Position numbers and translations under genes: made by a program. 64,000 nucleotides of DNA from Diaphorobacter sp. HDW4B (GTDB lineage: Bacteria > Pseudomonadota > Gammaproteobacteria > Burkholderiales > Burkholderiaceae_C), in the NCBI RefSeq assembly GCF_011305535.1, contig NZ_CP049905.1:1870001-1934000 (forward strand), written 5' to 3'. Below are positions 57,266 to 64,000 of this stretch, piece after piece; the first letter of the stretch is position 1; every line of letters begins with the position of its first letter. The notes beneath the pieces are model-generated. The model did no database searches. It worked only from the letters and a program-made list of their open reading frames with translations, and was not told the origin of the DNA.

Positions 57266-57832
57266 ATGCAAGATTTATCCCCATCGCCCCCTCCTGTGCC
57301 GCAGCCTCAGCCGGAGCACCAGCCCGACTCGGCGCCGCCGCGCCGGTCGCTGCGGCATTTCATGTTCTCCAACCCGCTGCATCTGATTGCGCTCGGCTTC
57401 GGCAGCGGTCTCTCGCGCGTGGCGCCGGGGACGGTGGGAACGGCCTGGGGATGGCTGGCGTTTCTGGTGCTGCAGCTGTGGCTCACGCAGGCGCAGATGG
57501 GCATCGTGATCGCCGTGTCCATCGTGGTCGGCTGGATCGCCTGCACCGTCACCGCCAAAAACATGCGCGTGGCCGACCCCGGCAGCATCGTCTGGGACGA
57601 GGTCGTCGCCATCTGGATCGTGCTCTGGTTGGCCATGCCCATGGGCTTCTGGGGCCAACTGGTCGCCTTCGGACTGTTCCGCTTTTTCGACGCCGTCAAA
57701 CCCAACCCGGTGAAATGGGCGGACCAATGCTTCAAGGGTTTTGGCTGGCGCGGCGGCTTCGGCATCATGTTCGATGACCTCGTGGCCGCCTTCTGCACAT
57801 TGCTGGTGATCGCCGTCTGGAGATGGATCTGA
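57266..57832 (+). CDS. pgpA: Phosphatidylglycerophosphatase A
   Basis: A 188-residue membrane enzyme that dephosphorylates phosphatidylglycerol phosphate. After a Pro-rich tail of about 33 residues comes SGLSRVAPGTVGTAWGWLAF, DPGSIVWDEVVAIWIVLWLA and RFFDAVKPNPVKWADQ, the three conserved blocks of PgpA. The N-terminal Pro-rich run is extra to the family. The stop overlaps the pncC start (TGATG). Together with thiL and pncC this forms the common thiL-pgpA-cinA/pncC neighbourhood, here interrupted by the MuiA-type gene. Confidence 0.94.
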   Translation: MQDLSPSPPPVPQPQPEHQPDSAPPRRSLRHFMFSNPLHLIALGFGSGLSRVAPGTVGTAWGWLAFLVLQLWLTQAQMGIVIAVSIVVGWIACTVTAKNMRVADPGSIVWDEVVAIWIVLWLAMPMGFWGQLVAFGLFRFFDAVKPNPVKWADQCFKGFGWRGGFGIMFDDLVAAFCTLLVIAVWRWI

Positions 57833-58377
57833 TGCTCGAACAAGACAATCCGGAGGGAGTTTCGCAATCGTCGCTCAAGGAGCTGTTCGGCCTGCCGAGC
57901 GAGCCGCTGGAGCAGGACCTGCGCCAATTGGCCGAAAAGCTAAAGGCCCGCAAGCTCATGCTTGCCACGGCCGAAAGCTGCACGGGCGGCATGATCGCCG
58001 CCGCCTGCACCGATCTGGCGGGCTCCAGCGAATGGTTCGAGCGCGGCTTCGTGAGCTATTCCAACGCCGCCAAGACCGATCTGCTGGGCGTGCCCGGAAT
58101 GCTCATCCTGCTGCACGGCGCGGTGAGCGAGCCCGTTGCCCGCGCCATGGCGACCGGCGCGGTGCTGCGCTCGCAGGCGCAGGTCACCATTGCCGTGACG
58201 GGCGTGGCGGGGCCGGGTGGCGGTACCGAGGCCAAGCCGGTGGGCACCGTCTGGTTCGGGTGGCAGGTGGATGGGGTGCTGCACAGCGAGGTTCAGCGCT
58301 TTGCGGGGGATCGCGCATCGGTGCGGATGGCGACCTTGATGCATGCCATCAAGCGGGTGAACGAGCTGCTGGGCTGA
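57832..58377 (+). CDS. pncC: Nicotinamide-nucleotide amidohydrolase (CinA C-terminal type)
   Basis: A 181-residue CinA-C family amidase that converts NMN to nicotinate mononucleotide. Seen: LATAESCTGGMIAAACTDLA with the catalytic Ser, SYSNAAKTDLLGV, and VTGVAGPGGGTEAKPVGTVW. The N-terminal CinA domain is absent, as is usual for PncC. The ATG at 57832 shares a base with the pgpA stop and has GGAG about 9 bases upstream; an ATG three codons earlier has no proper spacing. Confidence 0.93.
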   Translation: MLEQDNPEGVSQSSLKELFGLPSEPLEQDLRQLAEKLKARKLMLATAESCTGGMIAAACTDLAGSSEWFERGFVSYSNAAKTDLLGVPGMLILLHGAVSEPVARAMATGAVLRSQAQVTIAVTGVAGPGGGTEAKPVGTVWFGWQVDGVLHSEVQRFAGDRASVRMATLMHAIKRVNELLG

Positions 58378-58410
58378 ACTGACTGCCGCTGAGGGGTTGA
58401 CTGCAGAGGC

Positions 58411-58658
58411 CGGGTTTCGCCCCGGCGGGCGAGTCACTTTCTTTTTTCAAAAAAGAAAGTGACCAAAGAAAGTTGAGCCCTGCTGCCCACGACCCGCAGC
58501 GTTGCTGCGGGCAACCTGATTCTGAAAGTTCGACCGGCGCACGGCAGAACTCGACTTCGCGCCGCAGGCGCTCCGCTCGGACAACTGCCGTGAGTCAGTT
58601 CACGAAGTTTTGATCGGCACTTGCCGATCAAAACCGCCGGTCGAACTTCCAGAATCAG
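58411..58658. repeat. Multi-hairpin intergenic repeat element
   Basis: A highly structured stretch between convergent genes. A perfect dyad GTCACTTTCTTTTTT with its complement spans 58433-58463. CCCGCAGC/GCTGCGGG lies at 58493-58511. Arms of 24 bases with one mismatch (58516-58539 and 58635-58658) enclose further dyads: CACGGCAG/CTGCCGTG (58540-58547, 58585-58592) and GTTTTGATCGGC/GCCGATCAAAAC (58607-58634). The opening GGGCGAGTCACTTTCTTTT resembles a dispersed intergenic repeat I associate with Burkholderiales genomes (recollection, unchecked). It may also terminate both flanking genes. Confidence 0.65.
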
Positions 58659-58714
58659 GCGTGGTCAGAAGGGCGGGATCGGAGACCGGTGCGGGGGCAG
58701 GGCCTGTCAGGATT

Positions 58715-59557
<843 letters not shown>

Positions 59558-59848
59558 GGGAAGGTTCTGGTGATTCTGGTTGAGGCGAGCAGATGAAAAG
59601 GGAAAACGTGCGGAAAACACGCCTTGTCGCCGTGAAAAGGGCTCAATTTTACGCCGCGCCCCCGATGAGCCCTGCGCCCTGCCGGTTGACCTTGGCCCGC
59701 AGTGCGATGATGCGCCGCCAAAGGGTCATTACAAATCCCTATGCAAATCCGCATGGCGTGCAATACCCTTGGGCAGAGTCACAAAGCCCCGCCGCTCTTT
59801 CACGCAGAGATCGGCGACCGCCACCCTACCCACTCCAGCGCCTGACCG

Positions 59849-61570
59849 ATGAGCCAAACCCTCGCCCCTCGCCGCATCCCTGCATGGGTACCGATTCGCT
59901 ACACCACGTTCACGCTCGCCCTGCTGGGCACGGGACTGTTCTTTGCCGCCGCGCGCCTATGGGGCGGCGGCTGGTGGTGGGTCGGTTATGCGATCTGCCT
60001 TGCGCTGTCGGTGCTCGGCGTGTGGGACATGCTGCAGACACGCCACGCCATCCTGCGCAACTATCCGATCATCGGGCACTTCCGCTTCATGCTCGAGTAC
60101 ATCCGCCCGGAGATTCGCCAGTACTTCATCGAATCCGATCAGGAGGCCCTGCCCTTCTCGCGCGCGCAGCGTTCGCTGGTGTATCAGCGCGCCAAGGGAG
60201 AATCCGACAGCCGCCCGCTGGGCACGCTGCTCAATGTGGCGGCGCAGGGCTACGAATGGGTGAACCATTCGATGCAGCCGACCAAACTCACCTCGCACGA
60301 CTTCCGCATCTGGATCGGCGGCACGCCCGACAAGCCGGCGGAAGGCACATCGCCCTGCACCCAGCCCTACCACGCGAGCATCTTCAACATCTCGGCGATG
60401 AGCTTCGGCGCACTGTCGGGCAACGCGATTCTGGCGCTCAACAAAGGCGCGAAGACCGGCGGTTTTGCGCATGACACCGGTGAAGGCTCGATCAGCAAAT
60501 ACCACCGCGAACACGGCGGCGACCTGATCTGGGAAGTCGCTTCTGGCTACTTCGGCTGCCGCAACGACGACGGCACCTTCAACGAAGCAAAGTACGCTGC
60601 CAACGCCACCGACCCGCAGGTCAAGATGATCGAGCTGAAGCTCAGCCAGGGCGCCAAACCCGGCCACGGCGGCATGCTGCTTGGCCCGAAGGTGACACCC
60701 GAGATCGCCGCCGCGCGCGGCGTGCCGGTGGGCGTGGACTGCATCAGCCCGCCCACGCACAGCGCGTTCAAGACGCCGGTCGAGATGATGCATTTCATCG
60801 CCCGCCTGCGCGAAAAATCCGGCGGCAAACCGACCGGCTTCAAGTTCTGCGTGGGCCATCCATGGGAATGGTTCGCCATCGTGAAGGCCATGATCGAGAC
60901 CGACATCACGCCCGACTTCATCGTCGTCGATGGTGCGGAAGGCGGCACGGGCGCGGCTCCGGTCGAGTTTGTCGATCACGTCGGCGTGCCGCTGCAGGAA
61001 GGCCTGCTGCTGGTGCACAACACGTTGATCGGGGCGGGCCTGCGCCACCGTGTGAAGATCGGCGCGGCGGGCAAGGTGATCACCGCGTTCGACATCGCGC
61101 GCATGATGGCGCTCGGTGCCGACTGGTGCAACGCGGGGCGCGGCTTCATGATGGCGCTGGGCTGCATTCAGGCGCAAAGCTGCCACACCGGCCACTGCCC
61201 TACCGGCGTCGCCACGCAGGACCCCGGCCGCCAGAAGGCGCTGGTCGTGCCCGACAAGGCCACGCGCGTCGCCAACTTCCACAAGAGCACGCTGCACGCA
61301 CTGCAGGAGCTGGTGCAGGCGGCGGGGCTGGAGCACCCCTGCGACATCACCGCCCACCACATCGTGCGTCGCATCTCCGACACCGAAGTGCGCCAGCTCT
61401 CCAATCTGGTGATGCGCGTGGAGCCCGGCGCGCTGCTCGGCGATCTGGACAAGCAGCACAACGTGTTCAAGCAATACTGGCCCAACGCCAGCGCCCACAC
61501 CTTCCAGTTCTCGCCGCCGCCGTTGGCACCCAGCGCCGAGAAAAAGCAGGAATTGGCCGTCCCGGCCTGA
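59849..61570 (+). CDS. Membrane-anchored FMN-binding glutamate synthase family protein
   Basis: A 573-residue protein corresponding to the FMN domain of GltB without amidotransferase or GXGXG parts. Two membrane helices lie at about 20-39 and 43-60, then the TIM barrel. Substrate/FMN loops include SAMSFGALSGNA-like ISAMSFGALSGNAI and DGAEGGTGAAP. The cluster loop CIQAQSCHTGHC has the C-x5-C-x4-C spacing of the 3Fe-4S site of glutamate synthase. Electron source and product are not known for these short forms. It lies 26 bases before the kinase-fold gene. Confidence 0.88.
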   Translation: MSQTLAPRRIPAWVPIRYTTFTLALLGTGLFFAAARLWGGGWWWVGYAICLALSVLGVWDMLQTRHAILRNYPIIGHFRFMLEYIRPEIRQYFIESDQEALPFSRAQRSLVYQRAKGESDSRPLGTLLNVAAQGYEWVNHSMQPTKLTSHDFRIWIGGTPDKPAEGTSPCTQPYHASIFNISAMSFGALSGNAILALNKGAKTGGFAHDTGEGSISKYHREHGGDLIWEVASGYFGCRNDDGTFNEAKYAANATDPQVKMIELKLSQGAKPGHGGMLLGPKVTPEIAAARGVPVGVDCISPPTHSAFKTPVEMMHFIARLREKSGGKPTGFKFCVGHPWEWFAIVKAMIETDITPDFIVVDGAEGGTGAAPVEFVDHVGVPLQEGLLLVHNTLIGAGLRHRVKIGAAGKVITAFDIARMMALGADWCNAGRGFMMALGCIQAQSCHTGHCPTGVATQDPGRQKALVVPDKATRVANFHKSTLHALQELVQAAGLEHPCDITAHHIVRRISDTEVRQLSNLVMRVEPGALLGDLDKQHNVFKQYWPNASAHTFQFSPPPLAPSAEKKQELAVPA

Positions 61571-61596
61571 TGTACTGATACGCTTGAGGGTTGCCA

Positions 61597-62469
61597 ATGG
61601 TCCGAGTGATCTTGGCAAGCCCCACCAGCAACGACGCTTTTCGACAACGCCCCGTGTCCAACGCCCCAACCGCCCCCGCCTTCGACTACGACGCCTTTCT
61701 GCAGGCGCATCTGCACGCCCAGTCGAAAAACATCCAGCGCTACGAAGTCGACGGCAAATGGGTCTGGATCAAACGCACCGGCCCGCTGGTCCCCGCGTGG
61801 CGCTACAACATCCTGCGCGTGCTGCGCAGACTGCTTGATGAACCCGTGCTCGGCCCGGTCGTCAACCATGGCGGGCGCGAAGCCATCGCCACGGAAATCC
61901 GTCGCTTGAAGGACCTCGACTCACGCGGCATCCGCGTGCCCAAGCTGCTGGCCGAAGACCAGGACGGCTTTGCCATGAGCCACCTCGGCCTGCCCGGTCA
62001 GGAAGTGCCGTCGCTCGGCAACAAGATCCGCGCCGTGGTTCCGCATGGCCCGTCGGCTGTCATGCCGCTGTGGAAACAAGGCTTGGCGATGATCGATCAG
62101 GTGCACCGCTCGGGCACCGTGTTGAGCCAGGCCTTTGCGCGCAACATGGTGGTCTGCCCGGATGGCGAACTGGCCTGCGTCGATTTCGAGGACGATCCAC
62201 TCGCCGTGCTGCCGATGGCCGTCTGCCAGGTGCGCGACGCGCTCTGCTACGCCCACTCCACCGCCATCTACCTGAGCCACGCGGGCGCGCTGCAGGAAGC
62301 GCGCGAGGTATGGAAGCAATGGCTGGCGCAGCCCGAGCGCAGCGCCGATTTCCATCAGGTGCTCAGCAACACGCTGCGCCGAACCCGCTGGCTCAAACAC
62401 CTGCCCGCCAACCGCAAACTGGGGCGTGACACGGAACGGCTCAGAGCCATGCATGACCTGATGGCCTGA
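61597..62469 (+). CDS. Kinase-fold protein of unknown substrate
   Basis: A 290-residue protein with small-kinase features: the VWIKRTG strand with the ATP-site Lys, the catalytic-loop-like IDQVHRSGTVLSQAF and ARNMVV, and the metal-binding VDFEDDP in place of DFG. It resembles lipopolysaccharide/RIO-type kinases more than Ser/Thr kinases. A helical C-terminus follows. The ATG at 61597 has GAGGG 6 bases upstream; a GTG at 61654 is an alternative. It is probably co-transcribed with the flavoenzyme gene. Substrate unknown. Confidence 0.72.
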   Translation: MVRVILASPTSNDAFRQRPVSNAPTAPAFDYDAFLQAHLHAQSKNIQRYEVDGKWVWIKRTGPLVPAWRYNILRVLRRLLDEPVLGPVVNHGGREAIATEIRRLKDLDSRGIRVPKLLAEDQDGFAMSHLGLPGQEVPSLGNKIRAVVPHGPSAVMPLWKQGLAMIDQVHRSGTVLSQAFARNMVVCPDGELACVDFEDDPLAVLPMAVCQVRDALCYAHSTAIYLSHAGALQEAREVWKQWLAQPERSADFHQVLSNTLRRTRWLKHLPANRKLGRDTERLRAMHDLMA

Positions 62470-62484
62470 GCCACCAAGTCAGCG

Positions 62485-63471
62485 TCACTCCACGCTGATG
62501 TGCGCAGCGTCCACGATGGCCTTCCAGTGCGCGGCATCGCGATCAAGCACGGAACGGAATTCCTGCGGCGTCGAGCCCACCGGAATCAGCCCCATCTCCG
62601 ACAGTCGCTTGGTGATGTCGGGCTGCTTGACGATGGCGGCCAGTTCGCTGCCGAGCTTGTCCACGATGGGCTGCGGCGTCGATGCAGGCAGGAAAAAACC
62701 GAACCAGCCATTGGCCTCGAAGCCCGAATAGCCCAGCTCGCCCAGCGTCTTCACATCGGGCAGCGCGGGGTGGCGCTGCTGTCCGGTGATCGCGAGGATG
62801 TTGATCTTGTCGGACTTGATGTGCGGATACGCGCCCGTCGCATCGACAAACGCGCTCGCCAATTGCCCGCCGAGCATCGCCGCCATCTCAGGCCCCGAGC
62901 CCTGATACGGCACATGTGTGAGGTCGATGCCGGCCTTCATCTTGAACTGTTCGCCGTTGAGCTGCGATGAAGTGGCATTGCCGTACGAACCGAAATTCAG
63001 CTTGCCCGGCTCGGCCTTGGCCTTGTCGACCAGTTCCTGCAGCGTCTTGATGCCCGAGCTGCGCGGCACCATGATGAGGTCGGCGGATTTGGCGGTCTGC
63101 GAGACGGGCGTGAGATCACTGAGCTTGTACGGCACCTTCTTGTAGAGCGACGGAATCTGCACCAGCGCCGTGATGCCGAGCAGCACCGTGTAGCCATCGC
63201 CCGGTGCCTTGGCCACCAGATCGTTGCCGAGCATGCCGCTCGCGCCCGGCTTGTTTTCGACGATGACGCTCTGCCCCAGGCGCTGGCTGAGATGCACGCT
63301 GATCAGGCGACCGATGATGTCGGTGCCGCCGCCAGCAGGGTACGGCACGATCACGCGGATCGGCCTGCCCGGATAGGTGTCTGCGGTGGCTGCGCTCCAG
63401 GGCGCGGTGGCGAGCATGGTGGCCGACAGAATGCCAAGCAGTGTCTGGCGGCGCAGTGGGAACTTCATCAT
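62485..63471 (-). CDS. Bug-family periplasmic solute receptor
   Basis: A 328-residue TctC/Bug receptor with a signal peptide of about 29 residues (RRQTLLGILSATMLATAPWS). Family blocks are YPGRPIRVIVPYPAGGGTD, VENKPGASGMLGNDLVAK and NFGSYGNATSSQLNGEQFK. GGAGG lies about 10 bases before the double ATG. It lies 74 bases downstream of an acyl-CoA dehydrogenase gene on the same strand, so it may import an acid that is degraded as a CoA thioester (inference). Confidence 0.9.
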   Translation of the reverse strand: MMKFPLRRQTLLGILSATMLATAPWSAATADTYPGRPIRVIVPYPAGGGTDIIGRLISVHLSQRLGQSVIVENKPGASGMLGNDLVAKAPGDGYTVLLGITALVQIPSLYKKVPYKLSDLTPVSQTAKSADLIMVPRSSGIKTLQELVDKAKAEPGKLNFGSYGNATSSQLNGEQFKMKAGIDLTHVPYQGSGPEMAAMLGGQLASAFVDATGAYPHIKSDKINILAITGQQRHPALPDVKTLGELGYSGFEANGWFGFFLPASTPQPIVDKLGSELAAIVKQPDITKRLSEMGLIPVGSTPQEFRSVLDRDAAHWKAIVDAAHISVE

Positions 63472-63545
63472 GATGGTTTTTCCTCCTCTGATTTCACTCT
63501 CTCGAAACTCGGATGGAGACGCTGGGCGCGTCAAGTCACCTCAGG

Positions 63546-64000
63546 TCACAGCGTGCGCGCGATGATCTCCTTCATGATCTCGTCGCTGCCGCCGTAGATG
63601 CGGCCGATGCGCGCATCGGTCCACGCGCGGCCGATCTGGTATTCGGTCATGTAGCCATAGCCGCCGTGCAGTTGCAGGAACTCGTCGAGCAGCTTGTTCT
63701 GCAGCGTCGTGGCGTTGAGCTTGACCATCGCGGCGCGCTCGGGCGTGAGCTTTCGCTGCATGTGCAGCGCGATGCAGTCGTCGGTGAACACGCGCAGCAT
63801 GGTCGCCTGCGACTTGGCTTCGGCAAGCTTGAAGCGCGTGTTCTGGAACTCGAACACCGGCTGCCCAAAGGCCTTGCGATCGCGCGTGTAGGCAATCGTC
63901 TTCTGCAGAAACGCCTCGACCGATGCGGCAGCGCGCACCGCCACCACCAGCCGCTCCTGCGCGAGTTCGTGCATGAGGTACTTGAAGCCCATGTTCTCTT
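63546..64000 (-). CDS. Acyl-CoA dehydrogenase, C-terminal fragment
   Basis: The last 150 or so residues of an acyl-CoA dehydrogenase; the gene runs off the right edge. Seen: NMGFKYLMHELAQERLVVAV, YTRDRKAFGQPVFEFQNTRF, QLHGGYGYMTEYQIGRAWTD and RIYGGSDEIMKEIIARTL, which are the FAD-binding C-terminal domain and the family ending. It oxidises an acyl-CoA to the enoyl form. It precedes a Bug receptor in the same direction, suggesting a catabolic operon extending beyond the window. Confidence 0.92.
   Translation of the reverse strand, partial: ENMGFKYLMHELAQERLVVAVRAAASVEAFLQKTIAYTRDRKAFGQPVFEFQNTRFKLAEAKSQATMLRVFTDDCIALHMQRKLTPERAAMVKLNATTLQNKLLDEFLQLHGGYGYMTEYQIGRAWTDARIGRIYGGSDEIMKEIIARTL

Noticed and set aside
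59593-60474. Open frame overlapping the start of the glutamate-synthase-like gene
   Set aside because: It runs out of frame into a conserved gene, is Arg/His-rich and has no homologous motif.

Overview
The window is high-GC DNA from a betaproteobacterium, most likely a Comamonadaceae (Burkholderiales). The evidence is three Bug-type solute receptors, the rpe/gph/trp neighbourhood, the oxyR-recG pair, the apaG plus 'site-specific recombinase' membrane protein pair, and the glp ABC-transporter operon. The genus cannot be fixed from the sequence alone. I saw no rRNA, tRNA, CRISPR array, insertion sequence or phage gene. This looks like ordinary chromosome with a few accessory islands.

Layout. 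1-9.6 kb: a glycerol utilisation locus. A minus-strand operon glpS-glpT-glpP-glpQ-glpU-glpV-glpD (glpD cut by the left edge) is divergent from glpR-glpK, and an aquaporin gene of water-channel type follows. 9.9-25.3 kb: mostly housekeeping genes (phytase-like lipoprotein, proC, RDD protein, TPR protein, DUF1269, ygiD, ubiA, oxyR, recG, queA), then a Bug receptor, an orphan ModA-like lipoprotein and a DMT permease. 25.3-29.0 kb: a gamma-glutamyltransferase-like gene and a Bug receptor, divergent from a LysR regulator, with a clear dyad between them.

29.0-34.9 kb: a six-gene, translationally coupled lipid operon. It encodes a CDP-alcohol phosphatidyltransferase with two of its four signature Asp replaced by Asn, an alpha/beta hydrolase-methyltransferase fusion, a PAP2-dual-specificity-phosphatase fusion, an unknown membrane protein, a PlsC acyltransferase and a CdsA cytidylyltransferase. 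On paper this is a complete route for making and remodelling a non-standard glycerophospholipid, and it is the best candidate here for an undescribed system. 35.0-38.2 kb: ung and a two-gene exported surface-protein operon.

38.3-42.9 kb: trpE-chorismate mutase-trpG-trpD-trpC. It is preceded by a leader with a 27-codon peptide containing Trp-Pro-Trp, two hairpins that can pair with each other, and a second small ORF coupled to trpE; I interpret this as an attenuation-type control region. 43-48.5 kb: plus-strand genes (chalcone isomerase fold protein, chemoreceptor, DUF2314 protein, small secreted protein) alternate with gph and rpe. 48.6-57 kb: apaG, the recombinase-named membrane protein, an antiporter with a structured leader, a ybdK-type ligase, a tandem pair of paralogous secreted proteins, thiL and a MuiA-type protein. 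57.3-64 kb: pgpA, pncC, a multi-hairpin intergenic repeat, a UPF0149/SEC-C protein, a membrane-anchored glutamate-synthase-like flavoenzyme, a kinase-fold protein, a third Bug receptor and the C-terminus of an acyl-CoA dehydrogenase.
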